DNA of 24,252 nt from Bacteroidota bacterium (GCA_023448955.1 JAEXJU010000107.1:1-24252); one strand, 5' to 3'; shown: positions 1 through 7,574, counted from the first letter of the stretch. Translations and numbers: made by a program. The notes: generated by a model from the sequence alone, not told the origin.

Positions 1-306
1 GATATAAGTAATCCACTTTGCCGGAATTCCTGTGTAAACACGTATTGTATTTACGCCCATATTTTTCAGCAAAGACATGTCGTTATCAAGTGCTTTTTTG
101 ATAAAGTCGTCTGACTGCTTCCAAAGATTATAATTGTAATTGGTTCCAACAGGGTAGTAATCCCAATTCATCCCGTTTACAATAAACGGTTTGCCATTTA
201 CTTCTAATTTCTGTCCATCAATATTACTGGTAACCTCAATTTTTTGAGATTGAGCACTGAACATAGTAATACTGAAAATGGCCAGATAGGATAGTGTTCT
301 TCTCAT
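1..306 (-). CDS. Secreted glycoside hydrolase-like protein, N-terminal part (gene runs off the window)
   Basis: The frame is open for 102 codons from ATG at 306 to the window edge. The protein starts MRRTLSYLAIFSITMFSAQS, a typical short signal peptide with likely cleavage after Ala-Gln. Next come an IEV...DGQKLEVNGKPFIVNG segment and GMNWDYYPVGTNYNYNLW, then LLKNMGVNTIRVYTG. A beta-sandwich start leading into NGMNWD and a LK.MGVNTIRVY strand-helix is the look of a TIM-barrel glycosidase, as in GH2-type or GH5-like catalytic domains, where this strand is an early barrel strand. The catalytic acids lie outside the window, so the exact family and substrate cannot be told. The protein is probably exported. 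Signal peptide and frame are seen directly; the glycosidase role is inferred from motif resemblance. Confidence 0.7.
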   Translation of the reverse strand, partial: MRRTLSYLAIFSITMFSAQSQKIEVTSNIDGQKLEVNGKPFIVNGMNWDYYPVGTNYNYNLWKQSDDFIKKALDNDMSLLKNMGVNTIRVYTGIPAKWITYI

Positions 307-819
307 TTATATATATTTTAATTTCTTAAACTTTGTGTTATGTGAGATTGCAATTTTCTCATCATATCTTCATTGGCCTAAATTAAAAATGTTAACAATT
401 AGTTCATAAATTATATATATATACATTCTATATACATAGTTAATATTCTGATTTATAGTATTTTGTGGTTAATTTTGTCTGAAAAATGAATTGATTTGCG
501 TGTCAATAATAACTTAATGACAGAAAAAATCTGAGATAGTTATATGTTTAATATTGACTAAAAAATGACTTGAGATGAGGATTTTAGTTTATAAAATAAA
601 GAACAGTTGAAGATGAATTTTTATACGCTTACGTTCTTAATTATTCTATTATTATCAATTAATAAGAAACAGTTGTACAATTAATTTTAAATTTCTTCAA
701 AATCTATGAATAAGTAATAAAAGATCAATATCTCAATTTGCTGAATCTATGGCTTTGAATAACCGATAAAAATTAATTTAAGAATCTCGAAGAATGAATA
801 TACAAATAGTGAATAAGTT
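307..819. other. Intergenic stretch with no gene seen
   Basis: More than 500 very AT-rich bases between the start of the glycosidase-like gene and the nuclease remnant near the tRNA genes. I see only trivial reading frames here, such as one of 23 codons from 612. There is no convincing repeat or clear terminator. The part next to 306 must carry the promoter of the glycosidase-like gene, but I see no clean TAnnTTTG box there. Confidence 0.5.
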
Positions 820-985
820 CTATTTTCAAATTTTTGTGTGTGAATAATTTTTGAATCCTTCATTTTTGAGGTAAAAATCTTTGTGATTGAACCGATTTTT
901 TTTGAATCTTTCTCCAAGATTAGAAGAAATGCCGATGTAAAATTGATTGAGGTATTCTCAGGATAGAATTTACAAATAGTGCAAA
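820..985 (-). pseudogene. Probable decayed GIY-YIG nuclease fragment
   Basis: Read on the minus strand, the frame between 957 and 826 gives EYLNQFYIGISSNLGERFKK followed by NRFNHKDFYLKN and NYSHTKI, then stops. FYIGxSxxLxxR is the second half of the GIY-YIG nuclease motif, including the catalytic Arg. Just upstream, a different frame would restore a FVYILYS-like first half. Just downstream, after the stop, another frame gives KFENRT, as in the C-terminal part of small GIY-YIG proteins. There is no start codon and at least two frame shifts are needed, so this is a remnant if it is real. Small GIY-YIG genes are often found beside tRNA genes in this phylum, which fits. The call rests on a short motif only. 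Confidence 0.45.
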
Positions 986-1016
986 AAAAAATCTCCCAAT
1001 TTCTTGGAAGATTTTG

Positions 1017-1091
1017 TGGGTCCTGAGGGATTCGAACCCCCGACCCTCTGGGTGTAAACCAGATGCTCTGAACCAACTGAGCTAAGAACCC
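1017..1091 (-). tRNA. tRNA-Val(TAC), copy 1
   Basis: Read on the minus strand it folds as a full cloverleaf. The acceptor stem is GGGTTCT with AGGACCC, the D arm GCTC...GAGC, the anticodon stem TCTGG/CCAGA around the loop TTTACAC (anticodon TAC, Val codons GTA/GTN), and the T arm carries TTCGAAT. The discriminator base A is at 1017. The 3' CCA is not encoded. It is identical to the copy at 1124-1198, 32 bases upstream, and both lie downstream of folC on the same strand. Confidence 0.96.
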
Positions 1092-1123
1092 GAATTTTTT
1101 GAAAAGGTTTCGTTCCTTTTTTG

Positions 1124-1198
1124 TGGGTCCTGAGGGATTCGAACCCCCGACCCTCTGGGTGTAAACCAGATGCTCTGAACCAACTGAGCTAAGAACCC
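1124..1198 (-). tRNA. tRNA-Val(TAC), copy 2
   Basis: It has the same sequence and cloverleaf as the copy at 1017-1091, with anticodon TAC, discriminator A at 1124 and no encoded CCA. Its 5' end is 47 bases after the folC stop codon. The two copies are separated by a 32-base AT-rich spacer, so they are probably cotranscribed as a tandem tRNA pair. The exact identity of the two implies recent duplication or gene conversion. Confidence 0.96.
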
Positions 1199-1245
1199 TC
1201 TAATTCTCTTTTAGAGTGGTGCAAATATACAACTTCTTACAATAT

Positions 1246-2478
1246 TCACAAATTTTTTTCTAAAAAATCTCCCACTACGAAGTTACTACCACCAACAAAA
1301 ATCATTTCATTTTTTTTACAATTCTGTTTTGCAGCAAGATAGCCTTCCTGAACTGACCCAAAAATTTTATAATTCAAGTTGGATTTTTTCAACAACTTTT
1401 CATAATCTTCAGGATGTCTTCCTCTGCCAACGCTTGGTTTTACAAAATAGAACTGCGCTTCGGTTGGCAACATCGGAATCACGTCATCGATTTTTTTATC
1501 ATTGACAAAGCCTAAAATGATATGTTTTGATTGAGAGTATTCATTCAATTGCTTGAATACTTCTTCCAATCCTGCTTGATTGTGTCCTGTATCACAAATT
1601 GTCAAGGGTTCCTTTGAGAACTCAAACCAACGGCCTATGAAATTGGTGTTTAGATGAACGTTTAAAAGTCCGGCTTCCAGATTTTCTTCACTGATTTGGA
1701 AATCTTGCTTTCGTAGTTCAGCCACTAAAGCCAGAACAACACGGATGTTTTTCTTCTGATAATTACCTTTTAAATCCGAAGTCAAACCCGTTTTGATTTC
1801 TGTAGCATCAGTAAAATCAGCATTGACTTCAATTGCTTTTTGCAGGATAATTTCTTTTACAACAGGATTTTCGTCACCAGAAATGATTGTAATATTTTCC
1901 TTTACAATTCCCGCTTTTTCTTTTGCGATTTCTTCGATCGTGTTTCCCAAAATATTTTGATGGTCCAACTGAACATTGGTAATGGCTGAAACCAGAGGTA
2001 ATATAATATTTGTTGAATCTAATCTGCCGCCCAAACCGACTTCAATAATCGCAACATCCACGTTCTGCTGATAAAAATATTCGAACGCCATAATGGTCGT
2101 AAATTCAAAAAAAGAAGGGCGAATGTCTTCCGGTAAATGCTTGAGTTTTTGGATGAAATCGTAAACAAATTCCTTTTCACAATTTTTTCCATTGATTTTG
2201 ATTCGCTCTGTGAAATCAATCAGATGCGGCGAATTATAAAGTCCAACTCTATAGCCAGATTTCTGAAGAACGGAAGCCAGCATATTGCTAGTAGAACCTT
2301 TTCCGTTGGTTCCGCCAATGTGAACGGTTTTGATTTTATCCTGTGGACTTCCGAAAAAATCACAAAGTTTTCTAATGTTATCTAGTCCTGGTTTGTAGGC
2401 CTTTTGCCCATCAATCTGATAATTAGGCATCTGCACAAAAAGCCATTCCACGGCTTCCTGATAATCTTTTGGAGTCAT
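1246..2478 (-). CDS. folC: Folylpolyglutamate synthase / dihydrofolate synthase
   Basis: Adds glutamate to dihydropteroate and reduced folates using ATP in the cytoplasm (Mur-ligase superfamily). The 410 residues match the usual family length. Visible motifs are the P-loop GGTNGKGSTS at residues 55-64, the SPHL...ERI folate-site segment at 83-93, EVGLGGRLDSTN at 146-157, and LDHQNILGNTIEEIAKEKAG at 171-190, which holds the metal-binding His and the Lys expected to be carbamylated. A C-terminal DTGHN motif stands for the usual DGAHN of the Mur-ligase C domain. Start ATG at 2478, with a TAAATTTG -7 box at 2495-2502 that fits a very short leader. The two tRNA-Val genes follow it; a hairpin repeat lies upstream. 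Whether this copy does both FPGS and DHFS steps is not shown by sequence alone. Confidence 0.95.
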   Translation of the reverse strand: MTPKDYQEAVEWLFVQMPNYQIDGQKAYKPGLDNIRKLCDFFGSPQDKIKTVHIGGTNGKGSTSNMLASVLQKSGYRVGLYNSPHLIDFTERIKINGKNCEKEFVYDFIQKLKHLPEDIRPSFFEFTTIMAFEYFYQQNVDVAIIEVGLGGRLDSTNIILPLVSAITNVQLDHQNILGNTIEEIAKEKAGIVKENITIISGDENPVVKEIILQKAIEVNADFTDATEIKTGLTSDLKGNYQKKNIRVVLALVAELRKQDFQISEENLEAGLLNVHLNTNFIGRWFEFSKEPLTICDTGHNQAGLEEVFKQLNEYSQSKHIILGFVNDKKIDDVIPMLPTEAQFYFVKPSVGRGRHPEDYEKLLKKSNLNYKIFGSVQEGYLAAKQNCKKNEMIFVGGSNFVVGDFLEKNL

Positions 2479-2494
2479 AGTCTGAAGTGAAATA

Positions 2495-2502
2495 CAAATT
2501 TA
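2495..2502 (-). promoter_or_regulatory. Bacteroidota -7 box for folC
   Basis: TAAATTTG on the minus strand, matching the TAnnTTTG -7 consensus of this phylum, 16 bases before the folC ATG. No TTG is seen at the usual -33 distance, so this is a partial match. Confidence 0.4.
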
Positions 2503-2575
2503 AGATAACAATAAGAATTCTAATTAAAATGTTGAAAAATTTCTGTTTTGGTAGAAAGATGAAAGAAATGACAAA

Positions 2576-2684
2576 ACTGCGCCCCGGATGGAACGGCATG
2601 TTTGAGCTCTTTTTATTTTTGGATGAGGAAAAAGCGTGGGGAAAAATAAAAAAGCGAGTAGTGACAGCCGGAAATGGCGCCCAA
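2576..2684 (-). repeat. Dispersed hairpin element A, copy 1
   Basis: On the minus strand it has the conserved left block GGGCGCC..TTTCCG...CTCGCTTTTTT and right block AAAAAGAGCTC...CCGGGGCGC that recur at 18123-18246 and 21818-21905. The ends pair (GCGCC at 2579-2583 with GGCGC at 2676-2680). An inner stem of 11 perfect pairs (2610-2620 with 2642-2652) closes a loop unlike those of the other copies. It fills most of the gap between the tonB stop and the folC start, so it could act as a terminator or processing hairpin there. Several short frames cross it on both strands; they look incidental to the repeat. Confidence 0.75.
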
Positions 2685-2689
2685 ATCAA

Positions 2690-3328
2690 TTAAAAAACAA
2701 TGGTGTAAGTTCCCTGGGAAATGTTGGCAGACTTTTTCGCTTTCACGTATTGCTTCATCCAGATCACCGCAGCCGTAATATTGCAGGCATCTTTGATTCC
2801 GCTGCTTCTTCCTGCGTTGGTGACAGTTCCGTTTTTATCAACCGAGAAAAACATTACCAGCTGGCCTTTGGTTTTGCAATTGTGAGCAGGAAGTTTTCCG
2901 GCTTTCCCCATTGTTCCGGGAATGAATGCTGTAAGTGTCCTGTCTTTACCGATTTTGGTAATTTTTTCTTCTTTGGAATCCACAGTTTTAGAATCTTTCG
3001 TATCTTCTTTCTTAGCCGTGGTTTTGTTCTTTTCGTCCGTTTTTTTGTTTTCGGTGGTAGCTTCTTCTTTAGGTTTTGACTCGGCAACAGAAACTGTGTC
3101 TGGCGGTAATACTTCTATATCCGGAACGTAGATTTCCGGTTTGGCAAGAGAATCTGGTTTTGGTTCTTCTTTTGGTTTTGGAATTTCCGTAATGACAGGT
3201 TTTGCCTTCTCGGAAGTTTTATAATATCCGGAATTGAAGGAAAATAAAAGTACAAAAAACAAGAGCGCAACCACGTAAAACGCAATCGGCAGCCCGGATA
3301 ATTTTTTTGTTCTTCTTCGGAATTCCAT
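2690..3328 (-). CDS. TonB-like energy transducer (short paralogue)
   Basis: A 212-residue inner-membrane protein of TonB layout. It has a short basic N-terminus, one membrane segment at about residues 13-32, a long Pro/Lys/Glu-rich periplasmic spacer (PKPKEEPKPDSLAKPE and a low-complexity Lys/Glu/Asp tract), and a compact C-terminal domain. The C-terminal domain contains SVDKNGTVTNAGRSSG and ends GTYTIVF. TonB C-domains of this sort contact TonB-dependent outer-membrane receptors and pass on energy from an ExbB-type channel. It starts 3 bases after the ExbB-like stop, so they are cotranscribed. Its last 80 residues are clearly paralogous to those of the larger TonB at 4064-4993, sharing FIPGTMG and two Cys (HNC and DAC). 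Its receptor partner is unknown. Confidence 0.8.
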   Translation of the reverse strand: MEFRRRTKKLSGLPIAFYVVALLFFVLLFSFNSGYYKTSEKAKPVITEIPKPKEEPKPDSLAKPEIYVPDIEVLPPDTVSVAESKPKEEATTENKKTDEKNKTTAKKEDTKDSKTVDSKEEKITKIGKDRTLTAFIPGTMGKAGKLPAHNCKTKGQLVMFFSVDKNGTVTNAGRSSGIKDACNITAAVIWMKQYVKAKKSANISQGTYTIVF

Positions 3329-3331
3329 TGT

Positions 3332-3973
3332 TTATGAAGGCTTATTGATGATATCCAAAAATTCGTTCGTGTGATACTGGATTTTCATCAGCAAATAATC
3401 TACTTTGGAGACCAATATGTTGTGAAAGATATACGACAAAAATCCGACAATTAATCCGACAGCTGTTGGCGCTAACGCTTTGTAGAAATCTGCAGCCAAA
3501 AGGTTTTGCGCTATTACAGTATCTGATTTGGATATAGCCCCGAATGCGGAAGCCAAAACTAAAACGCCTCCTAAAAGTCCCAACATAGGCGCAGCACCGG
3601 AAAGCGTTGCGAGAAAGTTGATGTTCTTTTCGGCTCTGTTGAGTTCTATTTGAGCGTGGGTTTCCATAGCGTTTGAGATTTCACCAACAGGCCTTCCTAA
3701 TCTGGAAAGTCCTTTTTCCACACTTCTGGATTCCGGTGAATTGTCTCTTCTGCAGAAATCTATGGCGGATTGGATTCGGCCGTCATTCAGCAGGTCATTA
3801 ACATTTTTCAGGAGATAAGGATCTACGCGGTTTTCCCTGTTAAGTGCAACCAGTTTTTGAACAAAGAAAAAAATGGCTGCGATTCCGAGAAATAAAAGAA
3901 TAATCACAAGACAAACGCTTAATAAGCCTCCGCCAAATAAAAATTCCCAAACAGAAAGATTTTGCTTAACCAT
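3332..3973 (-). CDS. MotA/TolQ/ExbB-type proton channel
   Basis: A 213-residue integral membrane protein. It has a hydrophobic helix at about 10-38, a cytoplasmic stretch with RRDNSPESRSVEKGLSRLG, and two further helices in the second half. The segment ATLSGAAPMLGLLGGVLVLA (about 122-141) followed by LAPTAVGLIVGFLSYIFHN (about 167-185) is the ExbB/TolQ proton-channel signature, where TAPMLGLLGTV and LxTTAxGLxVAIP are usual. It should use the proton gradient to power the TonB-like proteins encoded on either side. No ExbD/TolR gene follows; the next gene starts 3 bases later and is TonB-like. A TAAATTTG box lies 26 bases upstream (3999-4006). ExbB versus TolQ cannot be told apart, but the neighbours favour ExbB. 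Confidence 0.88.
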   Translation of the reverse strand: MVKQNLSVWEFLFGGGLLSVCLVIILLFLGIAAIFFFVQKLVALNRENRVDPYLLKNVNDLLNDGRIQSAIDFCRRDNSPESRSVEKGLSRLGRPVGEISNAMETHAQIELNRAEKNINFLATLSGAAPMLGLLGGVLVLASAFGAISKSDTVIAQNLLAADFYKALAPTAVGLIVGFLSYIFHNILVSKVDYLLMKIQYHTNEFLDIINKPS

Positions 3974-3998
3974 ATTTTTTATTTGTTTTAATGAGTTT

Positions 3999-4006
3999 CA
4001 AATTTA
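3999..4006 (-). promoter_or_regulatory. Bacteroidota -7 box for the ExbB-like gene
   Basis: TAAATTTG on the minus strand in the 90-base gap between the larger TonB gene and the ExbB-like gene, 26 bases before the ExbB ATG. It suggests the ExbB-TonB pair can be transcribed on its own. No good -33 TTG is seen. Confidence 0.45.
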
Positions 4007-4063
4007 TGAATTAGTAATGATTAACCCGAATTGATCTCAATGAATTTTATCAAAAATCGGATT

Positions 4064-4993
4064 TTAAAAAACAATTTTATAAGTTCCTTTGGAAGGTACG
4101 CTTGCAGATTCTGCTTTTACGTATTGTTTTACCCAACTTGTTGCGGTACTTACCACGCAAGGGTCTGAGACACCACTTTGTCGTCTTGCGGAAGTTACTT
4201 TTCCGGATTTGTCCACAGTGTAAGAAATGGTAATGCTGCCGCTTGCAGAACAGTCGTGGTTAGGTTGCGCGCCGCCTCGTCCCATCGTTCCGGGGATGAA
4301 ACCGACCAGTTTTCTGTCCACACCTATCAGACTTGTTCCGTCACCATCGCCTCCCAAAGGATCACCATAGTTTCCGGGACCGTTGCCATTGCCTTGCGAG
4401 CCGGATTTGGTTCCTCTGCCTTTCAGCAGGTTACCAATTGCGGCATTTCCACGGCCGTCTCCGGTTGTATTTTCTTTTTTGATATCACCTTTTACGACGG
4501 TTTTACCGGTTGTGTTTTTGGCTGAGTTAGCTGCAGTGTTAGAATTAGGTTTATCGTTTGATTTTTTGGCAGTTACGGGCGGATTTTTGATCCTGGTTGG
4601 TGTAGGAACTACATTGTCAGGAATGTCTTTTTCAGCTTTTTCTTTAGAGGTTTTGGCTGTTTCTGTAATGATATCTTTTTCCTCTTTTTTATCAATAATC
4701 GGAGCGGGACTTCCTGTTTCTTCTTTTGGCTCTTCATTTCCTTTTCCATTTCGGTTATCGCCGTAGTTAATGCGCATTTCCGTAAGTTCTACGGGAATGA
4801 TTCTTTCACTATTCACAGCTGTTTTTTTTGGAGCTTTGATGATTGTCGCCGGAATAAAGAAGATAATCAGGAAAATAAACATCCCGACTACGAGTGCTTT
4901 AGTCAGTGTAAATTCGTAATGTTTACGAAATTCGTAAGCGCCATAAGCTTTATGCCGGTCTTCAAAAACGATATCATCCAGATCCTGATACAT
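4064..4993 (-). CDS. TonB-like energy transducer (long paralogue)
   Basis: An inner-membrane protein with a cytoplasmic start MYQDLDDIVFEDRHKAYGAYE, a form usual for TonB proteins of this phylum. One membrane helix follows at about residues 32-52, then a long Pro/Lys and Gly/Asn-rich spacer and a TonB C-domain with SYTVDKSGKVTSARRQSG, ending GTYKIVF. I chose ATG at 4993 (309 residues). A TTG three codons earlier at 5002 is possible but less likely. The C-domain shares FIPGTMG, a HxC and a DxC motif with the shorter TonB at 2690-3328. The Gly-rich stretch (about 185-222) gives a flexible link. A perfect inverted repeat sits just upstream of the start (5008-5033). The ExbB-like channel gene follows, so both TonB proteins may share it. 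Confidence 0.82.
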   Translation of the reverse strand: MYQDLDDIVFEDRHKAYGAYEFRKHYEFTLTKALVVGMFIFLIIFFIPATIIKAPKKTAVNSERIIPVELTEMRINYGDNRNGKGNEEPKEETGSPAPIIDKKEEKDIITETAKTSKEKAEKDIPDNVVPTPTRIKNPPVTAKKSNDKPNSNTAANSAKNTTGKTVVKGDIKKENTTGDGRGNAAIGNLLKGRGTKSGSQGNGNGPGNYGDPLGGDGDGTSLIGVDRKLVGFIPGTMGRGGAQPNHDCSASGSITISYTVDKSGKVTSARRQSGVSDPCVVSTATSWVKQYVKAESASVPSKGTYKIVF

Positions 4994-5007
4994 CCCAATC
5001 AACTATT

Positions 5008-5033
5008 TTCGTTATAATTAGTTTTATAACGAA
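5008..5033. promoter_or_regulatory. Perfect 10-bp inverted repeat upstream of the larger tonB
   Basis: TTCGTTATAA (5008-5017), 6-base spacer, TTATAACGAA (5024-5033). It ends 15 bases before the tonB ATG and overlaps the place where transcription should start, with a TATATTTA box just upstream of it on the minus strand. This is the position and shape of a repressor operator; alternatively it is a hairpin in the leader RNA. It does not look like a Fur box. Confidence 0.55.
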
Positions 5034-5066
5034 TCGTAAATATAATTATTATTTTTTGGAGAAGGA

Positions 5067-5525
5067 TTAATCGTCCACTTCGATGTCGTCCTGACGAAAG
5101 TTACACTTGAGCTTGAAAGGAATCGGCTCTTCGGATCCTGTATAAAAATCTGTAACATTTCCTTTCCAGCAAAGCTCCAGCTCATCTTTATCATTTTTTG
5201 AAAAGCTCAGATCGTTATCATAGAGAAAAGCTTCATCATCGTCATAAAGATCAACTTCTGTGTAAGTGTCTTCTTCTGTGTCGTCTACAAGAAAAGTTTT
5301 TCCTTCCAGTTCAGATTCGGCTATTGGAAATTCGGAAATGTTAAGCGATAATTGTGGGAATTGGTATTGTAAGGAATCGTCATCCACATGTTCCAGAGAA
5401 TCATCCGTGATGATTTCTACTTCCAAGAAATTCTGTGCATTGAGATAAACGGATTTGCAATAGGTGTTTCTGATAAAATATTTCAGAGTTTCTTCCGGAT
5501 GATAGATCTTTAATATTCCTTTCAT
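5067..5525 (-). CDS. Acidic protein of unknown function
   Basis: I do not recognise this 152-residue protein. It has no signal peptide or membrane segment, so it should be cytoplasmic. It is strongly acidic, with runs such as DDTEEDTYTEVDLYDDDEAF (about 91-110) and a C-terminus ending DDIEVDD. Alternating hydrophobic and charged residues suggest a beta-rich small domain. Two Cys and a Trp occur in the last third (LELCWKGN, LKCNF). Start ATG at 5525; a TATCTTTG box (5567-5574) lies 41 bases upstream. It is codirectional with the tonB gene 73 bases further on, but the inverted repeat between them suggests separate control. A functional link to TonB transport would be guesswork. Confidence 0.75.
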   Translation of the reverse strand: MKGILKIYHPEETLKYFIRNTYCKSVYLNAQNFLEVEIITDDSLEHVDDDSLQYQFPQLSLNISEFPIAESELEGKTFLVDDTEEDTYTEVDLYDDDEAFLYDNDLSFSKNDKDELELCWKGNVTDFYTGSEEPIPFKLKCNFRQDDIEVDD

Positions 5526-5566
5526 TATAAGGATATTGAGTTGTTGATAGTTTAAATTGTGCTTAA

Positions 5567-5574
5567 CAAAGATA
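5567..5574 (-). promoter_or_regulatory. Bacteroidota -7 box for the acidic unknown protein
   Basis: TATCTTTG on the minus strand matches TAnnTTTG, 41 bases before the ATG at 5525. No -33 TTG is seen at the expected spacing. Confidence 0.35.
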
Positions 5575-5739
5575 AAAATTTGATTGAATTTGAAAAATTT
5601 TTGTTGATTATTTTTATTAATAGTGTTAAGAAAAAGATGAATTATAGAATTTTTATAAAATTATTACTTGTTCTGCTGGTGGATGGCATCCCAAAATGCA
5701 TTTTAAAATCTTATATTTACAATATCAAATCTCTATTCA

Positions 5740-7542
5740 ATGAAGCATCTGTGTAAAATTGTATGTATAACCATATTGGCTTATTGTTTCTTTTCCTGCA
5801 AAAAAGATGATTCTCCCGTAATGAAAACTACGATTGGTTCATCCGCTTCCGATCTGGATTCTGTTGCGGCTAATTATTATAATGAATATTTGAAATTTTA
5901 TCCTTTGGAAGCAACCTCTCAGGGAGACGCCAGGTACAATGATCTTCTTCCGGATAATCTCAGCCAGGATTTCATTAAAAGAGAAATTGCTTTCTATAAT
6001 TCTGTGCAGAATCAGCTGAAGTCAATCGATTATAATAATCTGGACGATGATCATAAAGTAGTTTATGATGTTCTGGAATACACATTGATTGATAAGCAGG
6101 AACGTTATGCTTATCACCCGGAATATATACCGTTTACACAGTTCGACGGGCTTCCGCTTACTTTTCCGATGCTCGGAAGCGGTACAGGGATTCAGCCTTT
6201 CAAAACAGAGAAGGATTATGATAACTGGCTGAAAAGGATTGAGGCTTTTCCGGCATGGATGGATTCTGCTATTGAGAATTTTCGCGCCGGAATCAAAAAT
6301 AATGTTGTGCTGCCGAAAGCACTAGTTGTAAAAATGATTCCGCAGATGAAGGCTGAAGAAATAACCACGACAGACATTGAAAAGAATATTTTCTATGGTC
6401 CTATCAAAAATCTTCCAAAAGATTTCAAACCAGTTATTGCTAATAAATATGCTAAGCTTTACCAGGATGCTATCAAAAATAAATTAATTCCTGCCTATCT
6501 GAAAATGGCTGATTTTCTTGAAAAAGAATATTTGCCAAAGTCAAGAATCACAGATGGTTATACTGCTTTGCCAAATGGTAATGATGTTTATGCTTATTAT
6601 GTTAAAAGCTGGACAACAACAGATAAAACACCGGATGAGATTCATAAAACCGGATTGGAAGAGGTCGCGAGAATCCGTAAGGAAATGGAAAAAGTAAAGA
6701 CTCAGGTAAAGTTTAAAGGCTCTATTGAAGAATTTCTAAATTATGTCAAGACAGATCCGAAAGCGATGCCTTATAAAACATCTGCTGAGGTTTTGGCTGG
6801 CTTTCAGTCAATTCTGGATAAAATCACGCCGAAGCTAAAAACGATGTTCAACGTAACGCCGAAAACTCCGTTCGAAATCCGACAAACCGAAAAATACCGT
6901 GAAGCGAGTGCCAGTGCAGAGTATATTCAGGGAAGTCCGGATGGGAAGCGACCGGGAATTTTTTACACACCAATCCCGGATCCCAAAAAGTTCAATGTAA
7001 CATCTGGGATGGAATCTCTTTTCCTACACGAGGCTATACCCGGACATCATTATCAGATTTCACTTCAGCAGGAGAATATGAAACTGCCAAAGTTTATGAG
7101 ATTCGGCTGGATTGGCGCTTATGGCGAAGGCTGGGCTTTATATTGTGAGTCTCTCGGTCCGGAGTTTGGTCTTTATACAGATCCATACCAAAAAATGGGT
7201 TCGTTGAGTGATGAAATGCTCAGAGCGGTTCGTTTGGTTATCGATACAGGTATCCATACGGGACAAATGTCTAGGGAAGAAGCCATCAAATATTTCCTGA
7301 GTAATGTTGCTTATGACGAAGCTGGCGCAACGGCAGAAGTGGAGCGTTATATGGCTTTGCCGGGGCAAGCTTTGAGCTACAAAACAGGCGCAATGAAAAT
7401 TCGCGAACTGAGAAATAAATACCAGAAGCAGTTGGGTAAAAAATTCAATCTGGCAGCTTTCCACGATGAGGTTTTGAGTCAAGGTTGTCTTCCGCTGGAA
7501 GTTTTGGAAAGAAAAATGGATCTTTGGGCAAAAGATAAATAA
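5740..7542 (+). CDS. DUF885-family lipoprotein, putative zinc peptidase
   Basis: A 600-residue lipoprotein. The start MKHLCKIVCITILAYCFFSC is a lipoprotein signal peptide with lipobox FFSC, so Cys20 should be lipidated after cleavage; the following KKDD may favour surface export in this phylum. The rest matches the DUF885 family: ANYYNEYLKFYPLEATSQGD near the N-terminus, RPGIFYTPIPDP in the middle, and LFLHEAIPGHHYQ around residues 427-439. This last is a zinc-metallopeptidase-like HExxPGH motif, with a GEGWALYCE segment downstream (about 454-462) that supplies a likely third ligand. The C-terminal part has SYKTGAMKIRELRNKY. Family members are thought to be peptidases, but the substrate is not known. 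It is a single gene, convergent with nth. Confidence 0.9.
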   Translation: MKHLCKIVCITILAYCFFSCKKDDSPVMKTTIGSSASDLDSVAANYYNEYLKFYPLEATSQGDARYNDLLPDNLSQDFIKREIAFYNSVQNQLKSIDYNNLDDDHKVVYDVLEYTLIDKQERYAYHPEYIPFTQFDGLPLTFPMLGSGTGIQPFKTEKDYDNWLKRIEAFPAWMDSAIENFRAGIKNNVVLPKALVVKMIPQMKAEEITTTDIEKNIFYGPIKNLPKDFKPVIANKYAKLYQDAIKNKLIPAYLKMADFLEKEYLPKSRITDGYTALPNGNDVYAYYVKSWTTTDKTPDEIHKTGLEEVARIRKEMEKVKTQVKFKGSIEEFLNYVKTDPKAMPYKTSAEVLAGFQSILDKITPKLKTMFNVTPKTPFEIRQTEKYREASASAEYIQGSPDGKRPGIFYTPIPDPKKFNVTSGMESLFLHEAIPGHHYQISLQQENMKLPKFMRFGWIGAYGEGWALYCESLGPEFGLYTDPYQKMGSLSDEMLRAVRLVIDTGIHTGQMSREEAIKYFLSNVAYDEAGATAEVERYMALPGQALSYKTGAMKIRELRNKYQKQLGKKFNLAAFHDEVLSQGCLPLEVLERKMDLWAKDK

Positions 7543-7574
7543 TTAAATTCCTCCTTTTTTTTAAGAGAAATTTT

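Noticed and set aside
747..1076. 109-codon open frame on the minus strand crossing tRNA-Val copy 1
   Set aside because: Its first codons are the tRNA itself read as protein, and the rest covers the GIY-YIG relic in the wrong frame. It is not a gene.
1017..1198. Direct repeat of tRNA sequence as possible att sites of an integrated element
   Set aside because: The repeat is two whole tRNA genes 32 bases apart with nothing between them and no integrase nearby.
2423..2693. Frames of 68-88 codons on both strands between folC and the tonB gene
   Set aside because: They run through hairpin element A and have no family features. Their peptide-like look comes from the repeat.
2636..4766. Long antisense frames across the TonB-like genes
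   Set aside because: The Lys/Pro/Glu-rich and Gly-rich codons of the real genes leave few stops on the opposite strand. These are shadows.
5559..5756. 65-codon frame before the DUF885 lipoprotein
   Set aside because: It is very AT-rich, has no motif, and overlaps the lipoprotein start. It also holds the promoter region.
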